Positions 11,598 to 23,031 of a stretch of DNA of 64,000 bases are shown here, piece after piece (position 1 is the first letter of the stretch; every line of letters starts with the position of its first letter). The stretch spans positions 1 through 64,000 of the forward strand of contig CAKJVC010000104.1 in assembly GCA_918026815.1 (NCBI GenBank). The letters run 5' to 3'. The notes under the pieces are model-generated. The model was not told the DNA's origin, ran no database searches, and worked only from the letters and a program-made list of their open reading frames with translations. Made by a program: the position numbers and the translations under genes. This DNA is from Chalara sp. BL73. Lineage: Eukaryota; Ascomycota; Leotiomycetes; Helotiales.

Positions 11598-13477
11598 TTC
11601 GTTGTGAGTAGCGAAATTTCTGTTCATCTGATCGCTGGAATGGCTGACGAGTAAATATATAGATGTATGACAAACTTGATGGCCCTGGTGGCACATGGCA
11701 CACTAACACATACCCTGGATGGTGAGTTGAGCAAGGGGATTTGTTCAAAGAATAAAACTAATACTTTCCGAACAGTGGTTGCGATATTCCAACGCATCTC
11801 TATTCCTTCAGCTTCAACTTGAATCCAGAATGGTCAAAGGAGCTGTGCGACCAGCCGGAGATCTTGGAATGTTAGTTATCCATCCCAATCAAGCTAGGAG
11901 ACCTAATCTAACCTGAATAGACATCAATGCGACGGTTGATAAGTTTAATCTACGATCTCATATGAATTTTCAGGTAGAGTGTCTCAAGGCTGAGTGGAAG
12001 AATAATGGAGTGTGGGAGGTCAGATTTCTTCATCTGAAAACTGGAAAACAGTTTGTGCGGACAGCGAGAGTCTTGATATCTGTCGGTGGCATTTCGTACC
12101 CTCGAGATGTCAAGTTCCAGGGCATGGAACGCTTCAGGGGCGAAATGTTTCACTCTGCGCGATGGAATCATAAGGTGGATTACACCAACCAACGAATGGC
12201 TGTAATTGGGAATGGATGCAGTGCAGCGCAGATCGTACCCAAAGTTGCAGAGAGGGCAGCATATGTGCAGCAGTGAGCATTGCATTCCTTCTGCAAATAA
12301 AAAGTGGAATACTCTAGTGCTGACTCCCTTTTCTTAGATACGCTCAGTCCTCAATGGTATCATGAAAGACCGAACAAAAACATCTCTACCTTTCGAAAGT
12401 TCTGCTTCAAATACGTCCCCTTCTGGCAAAGATTTCACCGATTGCAGTTGTTTCTTAGAAGTGACAACTTAGTAACAACATATATATCTGGGGATAAAGC
12501 TGCAATCAAGAGATCAGAAACAGAACAAGAGGCTAAGGACTACATTTACTCTCGAACTCCAAAGAAATACCACGATTTTATTGTGCCAGAGTTTCCTCGG
12601 CAAGTGTTATTTTATTTTATGGCCAAATATATAATAACATGTTTCAGGATGCAAGCGAAGAATCTTTGACCCGGATACCTTGATGGGTTGCATCGGGCAA
12701 ATGTGGAACTTGTACAACAAGGAATTCAGGAGATTGACGAGGCTGGGGTCGTTGGCTCTGATGGAAACCACACGGACTTTGACATAATTATCCTGGCAAC
12801 AGGATTCCAAGTCTCGAGATTCTTAACTCCAATGGAGGTGATTGGGAAGACAGGACTGTCTTTAGCTGAGCAATGGGACCAGTGCCAAGGAGCTCAGGCA
12901 TATATGGGGAGTTTCGTCCACAACTTTCCGAACTTTGCTATATTGTTAGTGTTACCCCAATAGGAGAACCCCGTGCTAATTCCTGCTTGATAGATTTGGA
13001 CCAAATACTTTCCCGGCGCATAATTCCGCCTTGTTTACCTGCGAAGTTCAAGTCGAATATGTCACACGAGCATTGATGGCACCTCTCATCGATCGACGCG
13101 CCTCTATCGTTGAAATCAAAGAATCTGCTGAGACACGATGGGTTAACGACATAGATGCTAGTCTTCAAGGTTCTGTTTTCGCTGCCGGCTGCACAAACTG
13201 GTACATTAATGAGTTCGGGCGAAATGCTGCTTCATGGCCCGGTCTTGCCAGCGCTTTCTGGAAGCATGCATATTTCCCAAGATTTCAGCACTTTAACATG
13301 AGGCCTGACTCTAGTTTATGGCCCTTGCATACTGTTAAACGATGGCTTATTACTTGGGGCTATGGTAAAACGCAGTGGCTGATTTTGGGAGCGTTGCTGG
13401 CGGTGTTGTCTGGTAAACAAGATTTTACTAAAGGGGTTACACTTCTTGCAAACAAAGTCTTGGGTAGATCGGTCTAA
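11598..13477 (+). pseudogene. Flavin monooxygenase, copy 2 (first exon missing, frameshifts)
   Basis: Matches 159-2040 but starts after the exon that encodes the FAD-binding GAGPSG motif. Two bases are missing at about 12345 (QYARSPQW stretch) and one extra G sits at about 12672, each changing the frame relative to copy 1. A 3-nt loss near 12080 and a 3-nt gain near 13446 are in frame. Without the dinucleotide-binding exon it should be non-functional. Confidence 0.85.
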
Positions 13478-13966
13478 CAGTATTTCCTGTTCAATGTATA
13501 CGTATTAACCTATATTACGTATTGTAATTTTGCATAGTATACATTTAGTTGTCCCTTTTTTGTAGTGCTTTACAATGCTTTGTAGTAAAACCCTCCCTTC
13601 CCCACCACAAGAATATCTTTATTCTTATCATCCTAGAGATGCCTTCTAATCTCATCTTCTCCCAGCAATTCCTAACGAATATTTTGAGCAAAAAGAAAAC
13701 AACGAATGAATAACAAAGGCTCATAATAGTGTCGGTATAGTACGAGAAAAAAACTAAAAACTATTAGCTCTAGCGCATGAATGGTAACCCGGTATAATTC
13801 CCTCGGTGATAATATTCCGGAAACTGACTCCTAAACATTGTGATAATTTCATCCCTGTTACTTGTGACTACTCTAAATTGGAGTTTCTTCCGTGGCATGA
13901 TATTGTAGGAGCATTTCCCGTCCGATAAAGTCAAGAATCCAACACTTCAGAACGCAGAAATTAAAA
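13478..13966. other. Intergenic, FMO to dehydrogenase (copy 2)
   Basis: Repeat of the spacer at 2041-2533 with two small indels. No gene seen. Confidence 0.5.
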
Positions 13967-15176
13967 ATGCACGCAGTAGTATTTAAAGGACCAAATGAAG
14001 TGTTTCTTGAAGAGCGGGAGATACCAAAGCTAGAGGAGTCTACAGATATTGTGGTGAAAGTCAAGTACACAGCACTATGTGGAAGGTGGGTAGGAGACTT
14101 CTAACGACCCCTCGATTGACATCGTTAACCTGTGTCCAGCGAACTTCATGTCTACCGAGGACACCAAAAATCTACCCCGGGGTTCATCATGGGCCACGAA
14201 TTCATAGGATACGTCGAACATGTCGGCGCGGCAGTGCAAAACTTGTCTAAAGGTGACGTGGTTGTTGCCCCATTTACAACTTCGTGTGGTGTCTGCTTCT
14301 ACTGTTCAAATGGATACTCGTCCCGTTGCGAAAAGGGACAGCTATTTGGGTGTCCTCTTCTTGATGGGGCCCAAGCGGAATTTGTTCGGGTCCCTTTAGC
14401 AGATGGCACGGTAGTGAAAGCTCCCGAAGGCATCGATGAATTGAAACTGTGCCTTATGGCAGATATATTTCCGACAGGATATTTTGCAGCTAGCAATGCG
14501 TTTTCTGGTTTTGGAGAGACCCAAAGTCGGCAAAGTACTGTGGTATTGATCGGTTGTGGCCCGGTTGGCCTTTGTGCTCTAGTGAATACCTTACATTATA
14601 TGCCTAAGAATTTGATTGCTGTGGATGGGGTAGAGCAAAGATTGGAGCAAGCGAGAAAACTTGGTGCGGAGCCATGGAATTATCTGACAGATAGAGAGGG
14701 GCTGACGGAACGTGTCAAGAAGTTGACGGATGGGAGGGGTGCTGACATCGTTATTGAAGTTGTAGGGTCCAGCGCTGCGCTAAGAATGGGGTTTGAAATA
14801 TTGAGACCCTGGGGCAGAATTTCCAGTGTTGGAGTGCATAATGGTGAGGTCCCTTGGACGGCAAAAGAGGCATACGGGAAGAACTTGAAGTTACAAATGG
14901 GGAGGTGTCCTGTAAGGAGTAAGTTTAGCAAAAATGAACGTTGTTAAATTTACATCTGCTAATATGTGGACAAGGTATTTTCCCGGAAGCATTGGAAAGC
15001 TTGAAAAGAACACAACATTTGCTTGAGTAAGTTGCGGGCTTGATATCCTAGCCATTGACTAACAGCTCTCCCTCAGTTTCATGACGGATAACGTTATGCC
15101 ATTAGGCCAAGCAATTGAAGGTTATAAACTCTTCGATGCTATGAAAGTGCAGAAAGTTATCTTTAAGGTGACCTGA
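13967..15176 (+). CDS. Zinc-dependent alcohol dehydrogenase (MDR family), copy 2
   Basis: Same four-exon gene as 2534-3735 and fully open. It keeps the residues His-Gln-Lys after YRG that copy 1 lacks, giving the more usual family spelling. Catalytic Cys in TALCGS, GHEF box, four-cysteine structural zinc loop and NAD motif GCGPVGLCAL are all present. Exons join by introns beginning gtgggt, gtaagt and gtaagt; the last exon ends KVIFKVT. Inferred role: oxidation or reduction of a cluster intermediate. Its stop is about 97 nt from the convergent stop of regulator A. Confidence 0.9.
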
Positions 15177-15272
15177 TCACTTACGCACATTCGAACTCAA
15201 CAGAGTTAGAGATCTCATCGAGCCAGCTTTCAGCTGATCTGTGTTTCGGCATGCGAGGGAATTCTTAGCATG

Positions 15273-18200
15273 TTAGAATGGATTTCCATGTTGTCCATTA
15301 TTTGGTCCTACGTGTGCATTATGTTCAGTCGAGATGAAGATGTTGTTGACAAAGAACGGGTCGCCAAGATGAGCCCCATCACTCTCTGCTTGAAATTGCC
15401 AAGAGCCGACTTGATGGGAGTTGTGGTGCCCAAAGATATCTGTTGCCAATATAGAGGTTGTATGAAAGTGCTCGCTATTGTTCTCTGTAAACCGTTTCTT
15501 ACGTCCCATCCCATTTAAACCATCAGTTTCAGCTATCGAACCCCTCTTTTTGCGTAAAGAGTTGCGTGATTTGTTAATCCACTCGCGTTTGATACATATG
15601 ATAACTTCCAGTGCCCTTGTTGCATTCTGGTAAGCCTGACCAATCTCACCAAGAACTTGGCAACAAAATTGAAAGTCAGCAAGATTACTCGTCGCAGCAG
15701 CTCCCTTCACTGTACAAGCGTTGTAAACACAAATGAGGGAGGCAGTAAAAACCAGGTGGACAATATGTACATTGGCGCGGCTTAGAGTATGTTGTTTGCG
15801 GTATATTCGTAGAAGCCTTATGATGGACTGTGCAGCAGAGATGCAAATAAAACGCGGATCTCCGGAGCCCCTTTGACTGGAGGCACTGGTGTTTCTCAGA
15901 CTTCGTGAGAAGAAAGGGCGGTGAAGTAAAATTGAAATAGCATAATATTGCATGCTGAAATATGTTAAAGTGGCTCTACTATATGTTCCAAATATGGATG
16001 GCTTACTGTAACTGTAGAATATGGGGCAGGTAAAACTTCGAATCGTCATGAAGGTCGACTCGCAGGTCCGTAGGTAAATCTTCCTCCCAGGATGCCAGTT
16101 CATCACGCATACTGGCAGCAAATTGTTGAAGGGTTTCCTCTGAAAGGGTTCTAGCAGAATACCTGTTTAACTATTAGCACCTTTGAGCTAGACAGCATTT
16201 AATATAACGGGTTAGATCCATACAATGTCTTACTCAGCTGCCTCATGACTGCACATAATGATACATTAGCATCAGTACATGCTTCGATAGGATTATAGAT
16301 TTCGTTTATGGGTTCATCTGGGCTCAGACTAGACTTAGCCGGATTCCAGGTCATGTGTCTTGCTTTATCTAGCTCTTTTGATGGCCGTGAGATGGAGATG
16401 TCTTGAATATCAATGCTCCACGGACGACCAACATAGAGGCTCCACATGCTACGGAAATATTAGCTATTTCTATTGAGTCAACTGAACACACTAACTTATC
16501 ATGGATATATACACCCCAAAATGTAGTACGGCGTGCCTCGAGCTCACGCGCGGAGAGGATACCTTTTCGCACATCACTAGTGAGGTCGAGATGTAGACCA
16601 AGGTCGGCGCTGAGTCGCACTGCCATCCCTATTTGAAGTCAATTATCTATAATTCGGAAAGAAGGAAGAATTTACCACTATAAAGCCATCCTCTTGGATC
16701 TCTAGTGAAAGCCGCCTCCGTGGCGCTCATAATAACAAGGGCTTGTACAGTAGCAATAAGCGGGCTGTCCATCTCAATCTCCAAAAGCACTTTAGCTCGA
16801 GAACTGAAAAAGGTAGCCGCCTCCTGGGGAAGTCCAATATCCTTTCTTGAGGTTAGACATGACCCAGCTGCACATCTTTGGAGGCGCCATGTCAGCAAAT
16901 ATCCCATACATAGGAGGATGCTGTTTATTTACATTGCATTCTTTAGTGTTTCTGAGTAAAATGGGTTCCCATCTTGGCCAGAGTAGTAAGCATTCTTCGA
17001 AGCAAAATACATATCTTGATCAACGACATGAATTGCTGGATCTTCCCATTGAAAGTAGAGATCTTCCAAATGCCTCTCTAGATCAGGTGTTATAGCAAAA
17101 GCAAGCCCTACTCGTGCAAGCACATCATCTCCGTCATCACGGACCGTACGGTTGTGCCCCGTTGCTAAAGAGGATAATCCATCATGCAAAATGTGTAAAT
17201 TGGAAGTTGCCCCAAAGTATCGAAGCTGGCCATCTTCCGCAACTTGGAAGGAACCTATTCTCGCTGACAGTTGGTTCATAATACCTTCGTCGTCGTCATC
17301 ACTTTGAGAAGTTAATTCAAAACATCCGCTCTGAGGTGATACGTGTGCACTTGCGCCTGCTGTTCCCGTAGCAGTTAGCCTATGTATGAACACCGAACTT
17401 TAGTGTATTTCCACTGGTTAATCCAGAGGCGTACCGTGGATTCTTTCATTGCCTAACGTTGAATTCAATGTGGGCAGAAGGTTCACAGTATCATTCAGGT
17501 GCACTCGCGCTTCATTCTGAAGTTGTATACCAATTCCATCGTTTAACTGATACCCTTTGTAAGTGGACTCCCAAGAATCGTTGGCTGATTGCCATGGCTG
17601 AGTACTTCCTGCCTCGATTATCCCACCCGATTCATCAAGATGTAGACTTCCCTCGGGTACGTGCGTCGGTTGATCGGATTGACCGTCAGCTATTTCGCCA
17701 CCAACATCGCGAAGAGGGGAGTTCTGGGGCTCGATCGGGATAGACGTAGACGCTGGCGGGACTTTGATGCCGTGCTTCTTTAACAGGTCCTCAAGAAGAA
17801 GTACCCGATCCTGAAGGAGCTGTACTGTCTTCTTGTGCGACTGTCTAGACATTGTCAGGTCATCTCATTAAAATGGCCATGGCGATATTCTCACTTGCGC
17901 TTATCCGAATAATCGTAAACACAATTCTGCTTGTAAAGCACACAGTTCGAGCATGATGGCGTTTTGCCATCGCACTGGAGAATCAGAAACAGTCAGGAAG
18001 GGACATTTAGTGAACCTAGCTAGAGAGGATCGTTGAACTTGCCTTGACCTTCCTGTTGCGGCACCACTAAACGACTCTAGAGTTAGCAATCTCCTTTCAT
18101 GCAGTTGGATGGGTATGCCAGAGACCGAGCAAGGACCGCAAAGCAACCATTTAGGCGCCCCGGAAGCCACCTAGAGATCACGGCTATGGAAAACTGCGAA

Positions 18201-18301
18201 ATACATACAGTACAGGCAGTGGAGATGTGTCGCGCTTTTGAAATACCATTCCCAGCATCCTTGTCAGGCATTTTTAGTGGCAATTGTATGGGGACGACCA
18301 T
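15273..18301 (-). CDS. Zn2Cys6 transcription factor A (fungal_trans type), intact copy
   Basis: Multi-exon regulator. Near residues 30-57 the spliced N-terminus gives ACTWC, CRNRKVKC and PSCSNC, a complete Zn2Cys6 cluster. The intron after CRNRKVK uses a GC donor (gcaagt), a rarer but accepted type. A leucine-rich dimerisation helix follows (VQLLQDRVLLLEDLLKKHG), then the fungal-specific domain with GQLRYFGATSNL, GLHLDL, TFWGVYIHDK, GRPWSI and QYYAISILLHRPFF. Nuclear DNA-binding regulator, probably pathway specific given its place inside the cluster. Start chosen at MVVPIQ (18301); MPDKD at 18271 is an alternative. The splice between the exons ending near 17420 and starting near 17385 is uncertain. 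Confidence 0.85.
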
Positions 18302-19062
18302 GGGCCGCTTCCCTAATGGTTGGAGGTGCTTGAGCTTCTGTCGGGTTCCGACTAGACGAACAATTTGAAAATACAGTAGGTATAAAAGGCTTCTGAGGCA
18401 ACAAAAATGTGTGTGCAGGTCTGACAAGCAAGTTGGCAAGAGCCAATCTTTGATATTAATGTTGTTGCTATGATTTCCCCGCACTTCGCTTACTGTAACT
18501 TTCAAGTCTAACTCAAGTTACCTTAGTTAACATAAAGGTATTGCTTATGTCATATCAATACTGGAAACTGTCATGATTCAGCACTGTTGTTCTTATCATC
18601 CTGCAGCAGTGTACACTTGTGGTAAAGTATAATATCTTACTGAGAGTATTGACAGGTCTATCCTACTAACTACACTTTCTAGAGCGGTATCTGCCCTGTT
18701 CTTAAGTAGTCTTACCTTTAGCAACCATCAACTTTTCCCCTGTAAAGGGGAATGCAAGGACGGAGTGAGTCCTGGAGATTTACCGTGGTTCACCTTCCAG
18801 CCATCGCCCTTGCGCAGTATCGTTGTGGAGGAAAATCCTTGCCAAGATACCAGATTGCGAAGACCAGAGTCAGGCACGGAAATGCAATTCCGAACATCAC
18901 AAACGTATTTCGGAACAAATTGCCCCACCCAAGCTCATGGAATTTTAGATATTACTTTCTCATGATACCCAAGGTGCTTGGATGTATGCTGGTATTGTAA
19001 TGTGTCGCAAAGTCTCCTGATCCAATCTGATCCAAGCAACTCAAAGGACGACTTGACACAGC
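18302..19062. promoter_or_regulatory. Divergent promoter between the two regulators (copy 2)
   Basis: Identical in layout to 6702-7462; the CCG/CGG inverted repeat recurs at about 18890-18913, about 150 nt upstream of the ATG of regulator B. A TATAAAAGG string on the plus strand lies at about 18380. Confidence 0.4.
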
Positions 19063-20778
19063 ATGGGCAGCATTTTGGAACTCAATGCGACTCAACGTGA
19101 CAGCGAACACTTGGACCTCAGTCCAATTGCGGAGTTTAACACCGGTGCTGCCGCCACTTCAGCTATTAAAGATGTAATTCAAATTTCTGATCCAGCCCAG
19201 TCCAAAAGACGACGACGACGGGGTAAGAGGTCTGCTAAGGCCTGTACTGTCTGCCATCGGAGGAAAGTCAGGTGCAATGTCATTGTTTATGGAGTACCAT
19301 GTTCAAATTGTGAGCATGACGAAGTTCAGTGCACCGTTCCCGTCAAAATTCAGTACGAAGTGCCATTTTTAAATATAGTTGCTCATCTACTACAATTGGT
19401 GATACAATTGCTGACGTTTGCTTTACAGCGCGAACCAAAAAGTGATTCCACCACCAGAGTTAATCATGAGCTCCAGCGAGGATGGAGTCCGTTCCAGAGG
19501 AATGAACAGCAATGTCTCAAAGCAAGTCTTTGCTCCGTCTCAGATACAGGAGCATACCTCGCACAAGTCTATACAAAAGAACACGGTAATTCACAGCGCA
19601 ACGGGCTTCCACTACCTACCGCCCCCGGCTTGTTCAGGCATATCTCTTCTCGAAATATTCACACCTTTCCCTCCACATATAGGAGAGAGGGAGGCAAGAT
19701 ACTTGCGATCACATGACGCACTCACTTTACCGCAAGCAGAGTTTCGGGAGCAGTTGTTGAAGGCATATATAGAGTTTGTGCATGGACACCTGCCTGTGAT
19801 TGACCTAGACGACTTTCTTACCATGGTCGAATATAGCGATTCGAAAACTGGCTTCAACAGCATGACCAGGAAAAGCGCAACACACCACATTAGTTTCCTA
19901 CTCTTTCAGGCTGTTATGTTCGCTGCAGTTGGTTATGTGAGTACGGAAGTGCTACAAAAGGAGGGTTTTATGAGTAGAGAGAGCGCCAAGAAAATATTTT
20001 TCAATCGGGTAAAGGTATTCAAAGAAAAATTAGACGCCGAGTTTATACACGCACTAATTGTATGGCTCAGATTTTGTACGATTTCGAAATTTGTGTTGAT
20101 CGCCTTATAACTATCCAATCTCTGCTTCTCATGACGCTTTGCCCAACAAATGGAACACCGAATAGAGTTATTAAGGACGCATGGTACTGGCTTGGGCTAG
20201 CCATCTCCCTTGCCTATGTTCTGGGACTTAATCGGGATTTTCCTTCTCAGGATCCAAACCCGCGGAAAAAACGCCTTGAGAGAAGGATATGGTGGGTTAC
20301 ATTCATAAGAGAACACACATTATCCTCAACGTCGAGCTCTATACTTCCAAGAATACCTCGTATTAAAAGGGAGGATTCTCATATCAGAATGCTGAGCTTG
20401 GAAGACTTTGACCTAGATAAAAGTCCAGCTAGATACGAGGAAATTGATGAAATTAGAATGAGGATCAATGCAACAGACTGTGTAGAGAAGGCAATAATTT
20501 GTTGGTGCAGCAATGAGTCTCTAATCTCCAAATCCCTGGCCAACAAGGCAACAAGGTCGCCCGCTGCATCGCCCATACACCTCCCTTCCATCCCACAATC
20601 ACCGCACACTCAATGCCGAGACAAGCTTTGGACATCTGAAGACGAAACCGAAAGTTCCTCTGTTGAAAGAAGCACAAATGAAAAGCCTGTATCTTCGCTA
20701 CCTTCCGGACTCAATATAGAGAGCGAGTTTGGCGACTTTGTGGAGTATCTCCAAGACTCTATCATGGAAAATAAATAG
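19063..20778 (+). CDS. Zn2Cys6 transcription factor B, intact copy
   Basis: Three exons. A basic run of five Arg precedes the zinc cluster with Cys at residues 61, 64, 71, 80, 83 and 90 (ACTVCHRRKVRC, PCSNC). After an intron beginning gtacga the protein continues with a fungal_trans-type region (HGHLPVIDLDDF, then ILYDFEICVDRLITIQSLLLM, DAWYWLGLAISLAYVLGLNRD, RRIWWVTFIRE) typical of regulators of secondary metabolism and xenobiotic genes. The C-terminal 100 residues are Ser-rich and acidic, a possible activation region. It faces regulator A head to head across a shared promoter. Copy 1 of this gene is frameshifted. Confidence 0.85.
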
Positions 20779-21462
20779 TCATAAACAGCAATTTTTGACA
20801 TGAGGATAGCAGTTCGAGGAATGAGATGCTAGGGGTTTTATATTCATGATATCAAAGGCTTACCCCCAGTATCGATAACTAGATGACCGAAAACATTGTC
20901 AGGGCAAACGTGTGGGCAGGTAAAACCACGTATCATAAAATGGGTTTGAGAGCAATGGGCGTGTCAAAATGGCTCTTTCCCGGGTTAAAATTTCTTGTGA
21001 AGCTCGATGAGACTTTTTTTGAAGAGACCGAGAGTGGTTTTACAGAGGCCCCGGGGTTGACTAGTAGAAAAACCCGAGAAATCGGTCTAATCAAGCTTGG
21101 TAATCATAGTTGCAAATAATATTTTGAGACCTACCTAGAAACAGTAACTAGGAATTGGCATCAAAGAAGTGTGACAGGCATTGTAGTTGATTCTGGCACG
21201 CGCAATGAAGGCGATGGCTTCCATTCTTCCATTGCTTTTTAGTCGTGAATTGATAAATCCTCCTCTACGTTTTATTGCAATGCTGTTGATTAATAATGAA
21301 AGACTCATGGAATAGTGGATAGGTTAACACAGAGTTTGTATGAAGGAGCACTTTATATTTAGGCCAATATATCTTAGTTGAAATGAATAGGTTGAGTTTT
21401 GATTTTAGTCACCGCTAAACTTCGACTATTGCCTTCCAAGGTGTTAAAATTAATAATACTCT
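20779..21462. other. Intergenic region, mostly empty (copy 2)
   Basis: Between regulator B and UstYa A. Apart from the short ORF at 20883-21119, described separately, I see nothing here. Confidence 0.5.
20883..21119 (+). other. 78-residue ORF, possible decayed dehydrogenase C-terminus
   Basis: Starts MTENIVRANVWAGKTTYH and continues with KWLFPGLKFLVKLDETFFE. The wording loosely resembles the end of short-chain dehydrogenases (a Phe/Pro-rich helix, then TF..TEESGF), but no Rossmann motif or YxxxK site is present upstream. It is broken in copy 1. I regard it as a remnant or chance ORF. Confidence 0.2.
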
Positions 21463-22550
21463 TCACGGTTTAACCTCTGGCATATTATGGTGAAAATCAA
21501 CTGTAGTCCACGCATGCTGCCTGCCCCATTCTAAAATCTCGTTGTAATTTCGACAAGTTCGAGGGTTACTTAAGGTTGCGTTCGCAAGCTCACCCTTGAC
21601 TTGCCATGTGTAGGTAATAAAGGTGGTATCAGGGCGACACATAAGGGCTTGACGGACTAGATCAGCGCAGTGGTCTACAATGTTTAAGTTAACAATATAT
21701 TCAAATAAATTACTGCAGTAAGTAAAACCATCTTCCTGCTCGGAAGCGGGAAAGAAGCCAAGATGGGATAAACACGAACCAAGATGCTGGTGAATCAATT
21801 CTTCAGGTTCCTTGAACAATGGCTCCCTCGCATGGTAATAATCAAAATGTGAGTATTGCCATAATATTTTCTAAACATGGTCAGCAAGACGAACTTTAAA
21901 CAAGCTTGAACCTCACAACGGATTACGTACAACACAATGCAATTGATGGAAGACAGCTAGATTTGCCATGTATCCTCCACCCATTTTCTTAGTCAGCTTT
22001 ACTGTGTCCATTGGCGCTCCTATCTCTTGAAGTACTTCAAGTGAAACTCCAAACGGGTCAACTAGGTGGTGAAGAATAAATATTAACTAATATTCTTACC
22101 AGTCAAGAGAAGATGATCAACATATTCACTTACCATGCATTATCTCGTTCCAAGCAGCCTCGCCACGAGGGCCAGCTTGACGATACGGAGATGAAGTGGA
22201 GTCTGTGAATCGTTTGGTTTCGTAGCTGTAATCAAAATGATTGTCAAAGCAAGCTTCAATATTGAATTAGCAACGCAAACTATATCTTCAAATAGATACG
22301 TACTAATGTTGTTATAGACCTCTTTAGGCTCTCTGACACATTCATCGGTCCGAAACTGCAGATTCAAAGATGCAATAAATAGCGAAAGCGACAATAGCAG
22401 AGACGCGCCATGTACGATCACAGCCCACGAGAACCTCAGCGATTTCTTCTTAGTCATCAAAATTGGAAACCTTTCTCTTTTTAAAAGTTCTTCCCTCTCA
22501 AGTGAAACGTCTTCTAGCATATTCTTTTCCGTGTAATTCGTTTCATCCAT
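21463..22550 (-). CDS. UstYa/DUF3328 protein A, intact copy
   Basis: Membrane-anchored oxidase-like protein. The N-terminal exon has a short cytosolic tail and one membrane helix (FSWAVIVHGASLLLSLSLFI). Spliced exons then give YETKRFTDSTS, GEAAWNEIM, the first HxxHC motif in VFHQLHCV, and the second in HQHLDHC followed by ADLVRQALMCRPDTT, the classic UstYa order. UstYa proteins catalyse oxidative cyclisation in ustiloxin-type RiPPs, with the HxxHC pairs required. Start chosen at MDETNYTEKN (22550). Four introns fit GT-AG. Copy 1 of this gene (9858-10946) is broken. Confidence 0.85.
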
Positions 22551-23031
22551 GGTGGGTGGTAGTGATGTTGTTGGTCCGTTGAGCGAGAGACGGCGAAGTG
22601 CGGAAAACACTAAAAGTGGGCGATCATGGGTTTTATACTATCGCGAGCAATCTGGGTGATTTAGCGGTTCTCTAGTGCTTACTTACTAAATTACAAAGTG
22701 CTATCGTGTGATGAAGAATGAACCAAATTCACTGTACATTTCAAGTCGTGCGGCAGTTCAAATTTCCTACTTCCTAATGCATAATATCGACCAGACTCAG
22801 TACTTCAGATCAAAATCAATCTAACACTCAAGATGACTACGGCCAAGGCTACATAATTCAGCCAGAATTCGCTTAGTTGCCAGTCTCATAGGGAGTAAGC
22901 ATTTGAACTATCTAATCTCTTCTTCAAAATCCTCAATCCATTTTATTTATCATCAACGGCAAAGTTGGACCCAAAGATTTAGCCCTTTTCAGATTACAAT
23001 ACTCACTTCCCTAATACTTGTATAATTCTAT
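22551..23031. other. Intergenic between UstYa A and UstYa B
   Basis: About 480 nt, promoter of UstYa A and 3' region of UstYa B. No further gene seen. Confidence 0.5.
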
